From assembly GCA_963602445.1 (NCBI GenBank), contig CAVCIY010000084.1:1-26968 (forward strand): a stretch of 26,968 bases of DNA. The letters run 5' to 3'. Of the stretch, positions 17,601 to 23,520 are shown one piece after another. Position numbers and translations under genes: made by a program. The notes under the pieces are model-generated. The model was not told the origin of the DNA. It did not search any database and saw only the letters and a program-made list of their open reading frames with translations. Origin of the DNA: Alangreenwoodia sp963602445 (lineage in GTDB: Bacteria; Bacillota; Clostridia; Peptostreptococcales; Anaerovoracaceae). Numbering within the stretch: position 1 is the first letter of the stretch; every line of letters starts with the position of its first letter.

Positions 17601-19300
17601 GTGAGGGTGCGCAAGGTATAGTGACTGGGAAATATGAAGTGTCGAGCGGCGCGTATATGACATATACACTTTGCTTCGGCGCCGATATATCAAACAGCTT
17701 TGTATATGCCAGCGGTGAAGGCGGAAGCGTTATCGGCAGCGGATATTATCGCCAAGGTGAAAAGGTATCTCTCACTGCCTCATCGAATATCGGATATAAA
17801 TTCAAATCCTGGAAAATCGTATCGGGTCTTGCGGATGAATCGGCACTTTCGACGACAAGCTCGGAAAAGACGACATTCACTATGCCGGAGGGCAACGTAC
17901 TTCTGCAGGCAGAATATGACTGGATAGGACTTCCTAAGGAAACAACTCCTGAAGCTGAGTTTGAAGCAGCAGGAGATAGCGGCGGCAAACTCACAAATGT
18001 AGAACCGGGTATGAAATACAGCCTTGACGACGGAAAAGACTGGATCGACATCACAGACACGAGCGTTGAGATTTCAGACATATCAACATCTCACGGCATC
18101 ATTGTGAAAAAGTCCGGAAACGGCACAACTACAGCTGATTCAGACGTTCAGACCATAACGGTCACGAAGGCTGCCGCACCTCAAAGTCCGAGAGCTGAAG
18201 ATTGCACGACAAGCAAGAATAACAACGGAAAGATCATAGGTGTGAGCACGAAGATGCAATATAAGAGTGCGGATGAGCGCACTTGGAACGATTGCGCTGG
18301 AGAAACCGTTGAAGGCCTTGTGCCAGGAGATTATCAGATACGGTTGAAGCCGTCAGGAAGCGTCTTGGCTTCCGATGCAGTCACCGTTACTATAGACAAG
18401 TACGTTCCGGGCGCAAAGGAACCTGCTGTGAAGGAAGTCGAGAGTGTTGACGCAGGCAAGGACGACCTCGTTATTGTAGATCCTTCAACGGGCAAGGCGA
18501 CGAAAAAAGCTGCGTTCAGTGACAGTGAGGCTGCTCCTATAGGCAAGGACAACGAAATACTCACGGTAAAGAGCGGAGATCTTCCTTTCTGCTACGATGA
18601 GTACGGACAGAAGGTATTTGTGCCATTCTCCGCTGAGAAGGACGGAAAGATAGTATTTATCGCACCTAAGGACGGGAAATATTACTTCACTGAAAATTCT
18701 GTCTCCTTCAAGGATATGGCCGGCCACTGGGCACAGGACGAAGTTGACTTCACCGCTGCCAGAGAAATCTTCAATGGCATAGGAGACGATAATTTCGGAC
18801 CAAACAGCTCGATGACGCGTGCGATGTTCGTGACGGTGCTGTGGAGAATGTCAGGCAAGCCTTCCGTGGCAGACATCTCAAAGGCAAAGAGCTTCACAGA
18901 CGTCGATTCTTCGGCATGGTATGCGGAAGCGGTAGCCTGGGGCAGTGCAAATGGCATAGTAAACGGTGTGAGCGATTCTGAATTTGCGCCAAACAACCTC
19001 GTGACAAGAGAACAGATGTGCACACTGCTTTCGAGATTCCTCAAATACAAGGATATCAGCCTCAAATCTACCGCTGAAGCGATCGAGTTTACAGACAAGG
19101 CTCAGATCAGTTCATGGGCAGAGGATGCTGTGACGCTCTGTCAGCAGGCAGGGCTCATCACCGGATATCCGGACGGAAGCTTCAAGCCTAAGGGCAATGC
19201 TGCACGCGCAGAAAATGCGGCAGTATTTGAAAGAATGATCAAGACTGTTTTGGAGCAGGCTGAAGGAAGTCAGCTTCTCAGCACAGAAAAAGCCGAGTAA
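11693..19300 (+). CDS. Giant SLH-domain surface protein
   Basis: The 2535-residue product starts 15 bp after the upstream gene with the same GGAGGG ribosome binding site, so the two form an operon. Residues 1-28 are a signal peptide (MRIFKKF, hydrophobic core, AAAAADT). Residues about 35-330 form a large beta domain resembling the super-sandwich fold of mutarotase-like and carbohydrate-binding proteins (inference). Ig/IPT-like modules fill the middle. Residues about 1998-2075 match a divergent InlB-type repeat (GEGGSVIGSGYYRQGEKVSL ... MPEGNVLLQAEY), followed by two small repeats with a YS/YK-D-x-W core. Three SLH domains follow at about 2338-2385, 2400-2455 and 2464-2520 (FKDMAGHWAQ, FTDVDSSAWYAEAV, EFTDKAQISSWAEDAV). 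These bind pyruvylated secondary cell wall polymers, which should fix the protein on the wall. No catalytic motif was recognised. Confidence 0.93.
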   Translation: MRIFKKFLSCLLCAAMIVTALPAAAAADTASSGTKSIDNGYIKVQVSEKNGGFAVNTVQGDLVKKSDNNKKLLFHNDEYDTSFISYRVEFADGTTEDYIFGGKYGGLFDKSRKGVSVTQKQANGDIIAAWGTGDLTFTQTITLANTSSDQHGMVSVQLAVQNEGSAKVSVKARILLDTYLGSKDYGYYQVLDKNNVTNLVTTEQIIDGKGALSVPQNFYAVDDAANPGIVAYSVSNLSDLPYQVALGHWNNLAASLFDFTPSTIDFTKDQNDYLTSDSAYALYYDMGDVAATDGSASLVSYYGVYSNSTVSSDQNVSINATAPLRLELNDEKTAFKRLDQTGAADFTIDAIYENLNVTGAKKYDQIKLVVQSTSNLRSLDDNGQVFDRQQFDTYDPFVASTNTNVKVGDILNKKLYFKAKLSNEAAYERITISVYDVSSKSELTDENRLGVKEIYILLPGTDGNIPKVAFASMTPDTVYFEGTRHLFVTVTNPAMLTNRANWNLYAYNSADSSVRIEIPHSNISMNDNVMDVTLDDTMKTATGSWYLQLEWTADAVKAGIATKAEAQTSSQLKFSVSDNTKYKNDSYGVLAIVKKDYGGKKPTEYTIESFMNEEAYERYLKEDGTGEYTLSTLIEFKGAFVKSKYKLDSDGKTKVGTYFTAVSTKELDTNTREYKTENCVTINGCMDFEGGTLSVYYEDYDNTSLSKCLDSAICVEFDGELLTSDARTSIWSGNAGFTKIEQGEDYALRPYDKDGNRKDEESFSSETISLIWPSVYGTAQTLAGMIFKMAYGELGVMYNDDGSEIGRVLSFTAQLDLSFTGHDKGNSDEGTETTTYWSKLKDIWKYYRTGDSVYTYTSLGGGKNDAYSFHLVDEDKANDEESKATASVMVQDILFGCGEGFVGVHFKVDIGLKNYVSGMSNIAGSLEVNTVHNWSVGLEGKMKLASIQLEAKLKFKSRNNIPVPDDIYFYVDGFEPGLNIDGFGVVWITGGGGGISNLYDTIYSTGGTPPLKLILSLAFSIVQTLDGTATVTASASNLTLEAKDLKVFGEIPAINYISLGLTWKPNMDIRASMNLHLYGGVISGAGYIVLTNDDVDDDGLKEWFYEMYAQASLQVPESIPAVGGKTIGGANLGLNTEKIWGGLNVLSIDLGIVYYWGESSVDFFTGDSTKVQPTFPDLLQLNGINENGDVPVYYDEENDRTLYAHVGSNLSDPVEAVTLATDGTKIDTAEADSANLAETDSASLSETDSISLMSGGSLQTSADYTLHKFNLGEYRATSTYYASTNSASMVQVEYDASSKAEAEAIAKRIKINSVYDASQGKISDSEATAYPLKYLEGTNITNGSTEANAANANVSYNAATKKGILAFTVTDSKYFDTDWYIYSGAASATGGAVNSKVTFYNVQSLPKITSVEYTKNARKDPIYTDTLTFKGENLTEIDDIKFYLVSSNDPKETGYLLDQWEDGISDYDDNDMEEWWERFPDDLPSGDYYVKAVYSVEDELYDVCYSTDTVSYTNPNMPATITAGTAASAGDLKLGVTLNDKNAENIDGYMVSVYNADGTATNVTDMPFEKAAEGNTYIEIGGSYSGSSNRVDNEDGTVKSQDVNTYGLTEGTQYKLVITPYKLIDSQYCVYNETSGKDELVSDGENDSVIYGKEVTTNAVTLAAQTTPQVSFAADKIGISVAGKSGLKDANGDTKSDDKVLTFASDEIKLTARAARGEALTGTWSLDGAESEDTDTDGTALSDSKYGHYGTFDSQTSVSIPLKNLTDGRHKLTVSGKDADGDGFRAEYVFAVDTEAPRLMIASPVNGTPTDADGVLTISGVTDEDALLTVVVGTTTVIDGKTISEIPGAAIDKEGNFSFSINAPWASIWLEKDITISAKDVLGNKTETTATIASGLTQDLKSVLIKVDGASDEDGNIEGNATATQTKKLSLVGKNSAGNEMMLDSDYVLWECMAVEGAASVTSDGTLTIGEGAQGIVTGKYEVSSGAYMTYTLCFGADISNSFVYASGEGGSVIGSGYYRQGEKVSLTASSNIGYKFKSWKIVSGLADESALSTTSSEKTTFTMPEGNVLLQAEYDWIGLPKETTPEAEFEAAGDSGGKLTNVEPGMKYSLDDGKDWIDITDTSVEISDISTSHGIIVKKSGNGTTTADSDVQTITVTKAAAPQSPRAEDCTTSKNNNGKIIGVSTKMQYKSADERTWNDCAGETVEGLVPGDYQIRLKPSGSVLASDAVTVTIDKYVPGAKEPAVKEVESVDAGKDDLVIVDPSTGKATKKAAFSDSEAAPIGKDNEILTVKSGDLPFCYDEYGQKVFVPFSAEKDGKIVFIAPKDGKYYFTENSVSFKDMAGHWAQDEVDFTAAREIFNGIGDDNFGPNSSMTRAMFVTVLWRMSGKPSVADISKAKSFTDVDSSAWYAEAVAWGSANGIVNGVSDSEFAPNNLVTREQMCTLLSRFLKYKDISLKSTAEAIEFTDKAQISSWAEDAVTLCQQAGLITGYPDGSFKPKGNAARAENAAVFERMIKTVLEQAEGSQLLSTEKAE

Positions 19301-19331
19301 CCCTGACCGGACGGACGGCATCAGACTAAAA

Positions 19332-19387
19332 GCCTCGATTGAGCAGCCTCAATTGACAAGTTTCGGTTGATGAGCCGCGATCCGGCG
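19332..19387. repeat. Short degenerate 14 bp tandem repeat after the SLH gene
   Basis: Four diverged units of 14 bp follow one another: GCCTCGATTGAGCA, GCCTCAATTGACAA, GTTTCGGTTGATGA and GCCGCGATCCGGCG. The first two differ at three positions; the last is weak. The tract lies between the SLH gene stop and its terminator and resembles in style the repeat tract at the left end of the window. Confidence 0.6.
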
Positions 19388-19413
19388 GCAGCATTACTCG
19401 CACAAAAAATATT

Positions 19414-19446
19414 CGGCATAGTCGCCTGCGGCGACTATGCCGTTTT
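19414..19446 (+). terminator. Bidirectional intrinsic terminator between convergent genes
   Basis: A perfect 13 bp stem (19414-19426 with 19430-19442, arm CGGCATAGTCGCC) closes on a TGC loop. TTTT follows on the plus strand, and AAAAAATATT precedes it, which reads as a T-run on the minus strand. It sits between the SLH gene and the convergent DUF1275 gene and should end both transcripts. Confidence 0.88.
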
Positions 19447-19453
19447 ATCTATT

Positions 19454-20131
19454 TCAATCCACAAAATTGTCGCCGTCATCGCCGTCCGCCTTGCGGAACA
19501 TGATGATCAAAGCCGACAACAGCAGCAGCACTGAGAGCAATATTGCTTTGTTTCCCATAAAAGAAATACACCGACTTTCAATGACCGCACCAACTACAAA
19601 TGATGCGATGACGCCATAATACAGAACCGCTTTTCGCAGATAGCTGTTCTCCCCGGTATTCAGATATTTGTCGAGATTATATGTACCGCTTCTCAAGTTT
19701 CCGATACACATTGTCGTAGCAATACTGTTGCCGTGGATCTTGCGAAAGCTCTCTACTTGAATTCCGCAGGCAAATGATATCATCACATTTGCAATCGGAT
19801 TCAATTCTGTGGGCATGAATGACACAAATACCAGAATAATCGCTTCGACCAGCACCGATATCTGCCGCCAGTGAATCCTTATAACCGAGCTCTTTTGGTT
19901 GATTATATCTGACAGTATGATGCCGGCCGTAAATGCCAGCACAGGCCACAGATATCTCAAAGCTTCAAATATGTCACCGTTGGCAAGATTGACTCCAAAC
20001 AAAAGCATATTTCCCGTCTGCGCATTTGCAAAAATATGATCGCGGAACAGATATGAATAAGCATCCATGCATCCTCCCGACAATGCCAGCAGGATTCCGC
20101 ACGGAATAGAATCCGATATTTGTCTTTTCAT
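19454..20131 (-). CDS. YoaK/DUF1275 family membrane protein
   Basis: The 225-residue protein matches the DUF1275 (YoaK) family: the N-terminal GGCMDAYSYL...FANAQTGNMLLFG block is its hallmark. About six membrane segments are visible, including residues 60-75, 90-105, 165-185 and 195-212. The function of the family is not settled; it is a small integral membrane protein of the cytoplasmic membrane. The start at 20131 has GGAGG seven bases upstream, which lies inside a tandem repeat. The gene follows the PAP2 phosphatase gene by 69 bp on the same strand, so co-transcription is likely. Confidence 0.88.
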   Translation of the reverse strand: MKRQISDSIPCGILLALSGGCMDAYSYLFRDHIFANAQTGNMLLFGVNLANGDIFEALRYLWPVLAFTAGIILSDIINQKSSVIRIHWRQISVLVEAIILVFVSFMPTELNPIANVMISFACGIQVESFRKIHGNSIATTMCIGNLRSGTYNLDKYLNTGENSYLRKAVLYYGVIASFVVGAVIESRCISFMGNKAILLSVLLLLSALIIMFRKADGDDGDNFVD

Positions 20132-20136
20132 GATAC

Positions 20137-20222
20137 TGCCTCCGTCTCATACATCTTCATGCAGCCTGTCTCATACATCTTTATGTTCATGCTGCCAATC
20201 TCATACATCTTCATGTTCATGC
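20137..20222 (-). repeat. 30 bp tandem repeat duplicating the 3' end of the PAP2 gene
   Basis: Two 30 bp units (20193-20222 and 20163-20192) and one 26 bp unit (20137-20162) follow one another. Read on the minus strand each carries GAAGATGTATGAGA or a close variant, that is the last codons and stop of the PAP2 gene. The first unit codes for its tail, QHEHEDV then stop; the other copies are downstream of the stop. The last copy carries the GGAGG used by the DUF1275 gene. Confidence 0.88.
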
Positions 20223-20743
20223 TGCCTCCGTTTCGTGCGTCTACTCACAGCGATATATCCAATATAACCTGCCGCGATTCCGACCAAAATCCCCCCGAGT
20301 ATATCCGTCGGATAATGTACATATAAATACATCCTGGAAAATGAAATCAAGCAAGCAAGTATAAGCGCCAACTTCCACAACTTTCTTTCTCCGGAAAAAT
20401 ACAATGCCGCCACTGCCGTAAAAGACGCCGCCGTGTGCCCCGACGGGAATGAAAAGTCACTCGGCCTTGCGATCAGCAGCTGAACCTGTGTATTTATATC
20501 ATACGGACGTATTCTGGCAACCAGATTTTTTAATATTCCGTTGCATAGCAGCAGATCCACGCATAATGCCACCATCAATACAACTCCGGTCTTGCGTGTC
20601 TTTGGAATAACCAGAAGTACGATCGTAAGCAGAATCCAGACCATTCCGGCATCTCCTAATCTCGTGATAAAACACATCACCGCATCACCTATCGGAGTCC
20701 GTATATTTTGCAGCAAATCTAAAATCTTAAATTCAATTTCCAT
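20201..20743 (-). CDS. PAP2 family membrane phosphatase
   Basis: The 180-residue protein carries all three motifs of the type 2 phosphatidic acid phosphatase superfamily: K72-x6-R79-P80, P100-S101-G102-H103, and S136-R137 ... H143 ... D147. H103 and H143 are the expected catalytic histidines. Five or so membrane segments place it in the cytoplasmic membrane, where relatives act on undecaprenyl pyrophosphate or phospholipid phosphates; which one applies here is not clear. The start at 20743 has only a weak ribosome binding site and lies at the edge of a broken RhuM-like gene, so its expression signals may have been altered. The last seven codons belong to a 30 bp tandem repeat. Confidence 0.9.
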   Translation of the reverse strand: MEIEFKILDLLQNIRTPIGDAVMCFITRLGDAGMVWILLTIVLLVIPKTRKTGVVLMVALCVDLLLCNGILKNLVARIRPYDINTQVQLLIARPSDFSFPSGHTAASFTAVAALYFSGERKLWKLALILACLISFSRMYLYVHYPTDILGGILVGIAAGYIGYIAVSRRTKRRQHEHEDV

Positions 20744-20892
20744 ATTCTTCGCATCTCTTTCTTCTCATAGCACATCTCAATACTGTCCTGCTGACTGCCC
20801 ACAGAGGCAACATAGGTTAAATATTCTGCTGCACTGGAGCGGATGGTTATTTCATCTTTTTTATTGTTTTTCTGAAAAGCTATGGTAAACAT
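20719..20892 (-). pseudogene. 5' fragment of a RhuM-like gene
   Basis: A 57-codon frame contains a stretch (EITIRSSAAEYLTYVAS, then DSIEMCYE) that resembles the N-terminus of RhuM family proteins, where it normally runs on into a (D/E)ENIWLTQ block. Here the similarity stops after CYE and the frame runs into the start of the PAP2 gene and ends at a TAG. It is too short to be a working RhuM protein. RhuM genes often travel with restriction systems and genomic islands. The family match is from memory of the motif and should be checked. Confidence 0.5.
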
Positions 20893-20989
20893 CAAGTATC
20901 TTTCTGTCTCCCGGTTTTAATCTGTTTGCACCAGTCGTGTCCTTAACGTCATCTTCTGTCAAAAGTTCCTCCTGCGCTATTTTTCCAGC
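20861..20989 (-). pseudogene. 3' fragment of an unrecognised gene
   Basis: A frame ending at TAA 20861-20863 reads like real protein over about 42 residues (GKIAQEELLTEDDV, then TGANRLKPGDRKILDVYH) but has no start codon and overlaps the last codons of the XRE gene in another frame. It also overlaps the start of the RhuM-like fragment. It is best read as the tail of a lost gene left by a deletion or insertion event. I do not recognise the family. Confidence 0.4.
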
Positions 20990-21441
20990 GGTTGTTTGAC
21001 GACGGTTATCAGACCGGCAATCATTTCAACGATCGACAGCCCCAGCAGCAGCCCGGACATAAAGTCTTTTACGTTCGAACCGCCAACAGTTGCCGACAGC
21101 GCGCTGCTGGCAATGCCGAGAACAATCAGCACTGCACCTGAGAGCACCTGCCGTTGCCGTTCCAGTTCCTGCGTACGGCGGAGAAGATCAAGAATCTGGT
21201 CATCGTCATAGGTGAGGACGCTTTCCTCAGCGGCATCCTCGCCATCCATCAGTTCCGCCAGCGTCACATGGAGCGTCTCACATAGCTTTTGGATAATGCC
21301 GTAGTCGGGCATGCACTTGCCATTCTCCCATTTCGAAATGGTCTTGTTGGATACGCCGAGCTTTTTCGCCAGCTGTTCCTGCGTGAGGTTTAATGCACGA
21401 CGCTTTTTTGCGATATAACCGCCAATCGATATTTGATTCAT
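20977..21441 (-). CDS. XRE-family regulator with C-terminal membrane segments
   Basis: Residues about 9-65 form a Cro/C1-type helix-turn-helix (IAKKRRALNLTQEQLAKKLG, then SNKTISKWENGKCMPDYG). A linker at 70-95 is followed by two hydrophobic segments (about 99-117 and 125-147), so the 154-residue protein is probably a membrane-tethered DNA-binding regulator. This arrangement is common in Firmicutes. ATG 21441 has AGGAGG nine bases upstream. It lies alone on the minus strand, with a palindrome over its promoter that may be its own operator. Confidence 0.88.
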   Translation of the reverse strand: MNQISIGGYIAKKRRALNLTQEQLAKKLGVSNKTISKWENGKCMPDYGIIQKLCETLHVTLAELMDGEDAAEESVLTYDDDQILDLLRRTQELERQRQVLSGAVLIVLGIASSALSATVGGSNVKDFMSGLLLGLSIVEMIAGLITVVKQPLEK

Positions 21442-21477
21442 TTTGTTTTACCTCCTGTTTCCTTGGATGTCTTAATC

Positions 21478-21520
21478 ATAATAGAGGCCAGGGAAATATT
21501 CCACCCCCTGTGGGTAGAAT
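21478..21520 (-). promoter_or_regulatory. Promoter region of the XRE gene with an imperfect palindrome
   Basis: On the minus strand TATTAT (21478-21483) is a good -10 box, 37 bp upstream of the start codon. An inverted repeat of 9 bp arms with one mismatch (21498-21506 with 21512-21520, ATTCCACCC and GGGTAGAAT) covers the place where the -35 box should be, which is itself poor. This would suit autoregulation by the XRE protein. Confidence 0.45.
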
Positions 21521-21671
21521 ATGCGTGGAATTGCTGATTTTATTCATCTCTTTTGCGTTTTGTCGAGTCAATATTATTAATATTCTCCCAACTTTTGCTT
21601 CACCTCCTGCTTCGCAGACATTCTGCATCGTGTCGATAACGGTGAATAACAAAAGGCAAGTTGTAAGCGCT

Positions 21672-22082
21672 TTAATCTTCAGACGGATACTGTTCCGGAA
21701 TCAAATTGCTGTAGTAGACTGTTTTTCCGGACAGCACATCATCATAGAATCCCTGCTTCCAATCGATAAAATCAATCGAAGCCTGAAGCTCCTCCATGGA
21801 TGCAATCAACGCTTTTCTTTTTATCTCTAAGATTTGTTTTCGCTGCGGAATTGATGACTCTCCTTGCAGACAAAGCGACAGATACTCCTTCATCTCAGCA
21901 ATAGTCATCCCACATTTTTTCAGGCAATTAAGACTCTGAATCCATTTGATATCATGCTCATCAAAAACGCGGTAATTGTGCTGATCGCGTTTTACATTGG
22001 GAACAAGCCCTTCCTTACAGTAAAATTTCAGATTTTCATATGTCATATTCGTAAGCTGACAAGCCTCTTTCATCGAATACAT
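21672..22082 (-). CDS. MerR-family regulator of the adjacent aldo/keto reductase
   Basis: The 136-residue protein starts with a MerR winged helix-turn-helix (residues 2-70, with EACQLTNMTYENLKFYCKEG and RVFDEHDIKWIQ), followed by the long dimerisation helix (about 78-110) and a short C-terminal tail. There is no cysteine pattern typical of metal sensors, so an organic or redox signal is more likely. It is transcribed away from the aldo/keto reductase at 22253; the 170 bp between them holds a promoter of classic MerR layout. AGGA lies about eight bases before ATG 22082. Confidence 0.9.
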   Translation of the reverse strand: MYSMKEACQLTNMTYENLKFYCKEGLVPNVKRDQHNYRVFDEHDIKWIQSLNCLKKCGMTIAEMKEYLSLCLQGESSIPQRKQILEIKRKALIASMEELQASIDFIDWKQGFYDDVLSGKTVYYSNLIPEQYPSED

Positions 22083-22112
22083 AAAAAATTCCTGCTTTCT
22101 TCAAAAAAGTTC

Positions 22113-22143
22113 TTGACCGGTAGTAACTACCGGCTATTACAAG
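22113..22143 (+). promoter_or_regulatory. MerR-type promoter and operator for the aldo/keto reductase
   Basis: TTGACC (22113-22118) and TACAAG (22138-22143) are separated by 19 bp, the long spacer that MerR-type activators correct by twisting DNA. A perfect palindrome CCGGTAGTAACTACCGG (22117-22133, 8 bp arms around one A) lies between the two hexamers, as in known MerR operators. The predicted transcript runs about 100 bases to the ribosome binding site of the reductase. Confidence 0.75.
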
Positions 22144-22211
22144 CATAATGCACTGAGCATCTCGTTGTCAAGGTGCAAATTTATTACAACAGAATGGCTC
22201 TCCACCTTTAG

Positions 22212-22239
22212 CTATTAATTAGAAACTATTAATTAGAAA
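22212..22239. repeat. Tandem 14 bp repeat in the reductase leader
   Basis: CTATTAATTAGAAA is present twice without a gap (22212-22225, 22226-22239), directly before the GGAAGG ribosome binding site at 22240. It may be a simple slippage product in the 5' leader. Confidence 0.85.
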
Positions 22240-22252
22240 GGAAGGAATCCCT

Positions 22253-23140
22253 ATGGAATACATCACTTTAAGCAATGGCGTAAAAATGCCGCAGCTTGGC
22301 TACGGCGTCTATCAGGTCACTCAGGACGAATGTGAGCGCTGCGTACTGGATGCCTTGAAGGTCGGCTACCGTTCTATCGACACAGCCCAGAGCTATTTTA
22401 ATGAGGAACAGGTCGGTACGGCCATTAAAAAGTCCGGCATCAACCGCAAAGACATTTTCCTGAGCACCAAGGTCTGGGTAGAACACTACGGCTATGAGGA
22501 AGCAAAAAAGTCAGTGCTGGAGTCTATGCAAAAGCTTCGCACCGACTATCTTGATCTCTGTCTCCTGCATCAGCCGTTTTCCGATTATTACGGTGCATGG
22601 CGGGCACTGGAGGAACTGTATGAAGGCGGAAAAATTCGTGCCATAGGTGTCTCTAATTTCTATCCAGACCGCTTGGTGGATATCTGCTCCTTTGCCCGCA
22701 TTCGCCCAATGGTCAATCAGGTGGAGACGCACCCTTTTAACCAACAGGCAGCAGCAAAAAAATGGATGGATAAGTACGATGTACAGATCGAAGCTTGGGC
22801 TCCCTTCGGTGAAGGACGAGGCGATATGTTCCAAAATCCTGTACTGAATGAAATTGGTGCAAAATATCATAAAAGTGCGGCACAGGTCATCCTCCGCTGG
22901 CATCTGCAGCGAGGCGTGATCATCATTCCGAAATCCACCCACATCGAACGGATGCAGGAAAATCTGAATGTATTTGATTTCACGCTTTCCGAGGAAGACA
23001 TGGCTTCCATAGCAGCGCTGGACACGAAAACCAGTGCCTTCTTCTCCCACTATGATCCTGCCATGGTAGAGTGGTTTGCCAAGATGGTAGAAGAACGAAA
23101 GCAGAACCACGACTGCTCCAAAGAGAAAAAAAACTGGTAG
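22253..23140 (+). CDS. Aldo/keto reductase
   Basis: The 295-residue protein is a full-length NADPH-dependent aldo/keto reductase of the bacterial AKR5-like type. The catalytic tetrad is intact: D43, Y48, K73 and H106 (IDTAQSY, STKVWV, LLHQP). The C-terminal nucleotide-binding signature is seen in IIIPKSTHIERMQEN. It should reduce aldehydes or ketones to alcohols in the cytoplasm; the substrate is unknown. It is controlled from a MerR-type promoter shared with the divergent regulator gene. A deleted paralogue follows 13 bp downstream. The lysine-rich tail (CSKEKKNW) is slightly longer than usual. Confidence 0.93.
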   Translation: MEYITLSNGVKMPQLGYGVYQVTQDECERCVLDALKVGYRSIDTAQSYFNEEQVGTAIKKSGINRKDIFLSTKVWVEHYGYEEAKKSVLESMQKLRTDYLDLCLLHQPFSDYYGAWRALEELYEGGKIRAIGVSNFYPDRLVDICSFARIRPMVNQVETHPFNQQAAAKKWMDKYDVQIEAWAPFGEGRGDMFQNPVLNEIGAKYHKSAAQVILRWHLQRGVIIIPKSTHIERMQENLNVFDFTLSEEDMASIAALDTKTSAFFSHYDPAMVEWFAKMVEERKQNHDCSKEKKNW

Positions 23141-23153
23141 GGATGACGTTAGA

Positions 23154-23391
23154 ATGAACTATGTGACTCTAAACAATGGTGTTAAAATGCCAATGGTCGG
23201 CTACGGTGTTTTTGAAATTCCGGCAGAGCAGACCGCCCGGTGTGTATTTGATGCGCTGGAAACTGGATATTTTCAATTTTGAGCTGACTGCCGATGATAT
23301 GGAACAACTTAAAACACTAGATGAGAACCGTTCTATGTGGGCGGCATATGATGATCCCATGATTGTACAGTACGCCATGGAAACCGAATAA
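23154..23391 (+). pseudogene. Second aldo/keto reductase, broken by an internal deletion
   Basis: The first 39 codons (MNYVTLNNGVKMPMVGYGVF ... ALETGY) match the N-terminus of an aldo/keto reductase and resemble the intact gene upstream. They join directly, out of frame, to its C-terminal part (FNFELTADDM ... AMETE, ending at 23391). A TGA at 23280 ends the N-terminal frame. By comparison with the neighbour about 200 codons are missing, including K73 and H106 equivalents. The join carries GATAT, which would fit both flanks, so deletion between short direct repeats is likely. The product cannot be functional. Confidence 0.88.
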
Positions 23392-23462
23392 AGCAAGTCG
23401 TTGCCCAATTAAGCTTCGTCTCCGACTCGCTTAAGTTGGACGACACTTTTAGGCTTTCGTCC

Positions 23463-23519
23463 GTTTGTGGGAACATATCAGCCCTATTTTTTGCTTTGCC
23501 TGTTTGAGGGAACATATCC
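23463..23519. repeat. Two copies of an 18 bp intergenic repeat
   Basis: GTTTGTGGGAACATATCA (23463-23480) and GTTTGAGGGAACATATCC (23502-23519) lie 39 bp apart between the reductase pseudogene and the HxlR gene. A third copy of the 15 bp core is found in opposite orientation at 26817-26831. On the strand opposite to the two copies the repeat reads DMFPQT. Confidence 0.75.
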
Positions 23520-23520
23520 A

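Noticed and set aside
16745..17614. 289-codon minus-strand frame inside the SLH gene
   Set aside because: The plus strand here is clearly protein-coding; the opposite frame has no start signals and no recognisable domain.
21530..21671. Possible small gene between the XRE and MerR genes (AGGAGGTGA near 21605 on the minus strand)
   Set aside because: The ribosome binding site is followed only by a very short frame ending within about 25 codons, with no family resemblance.
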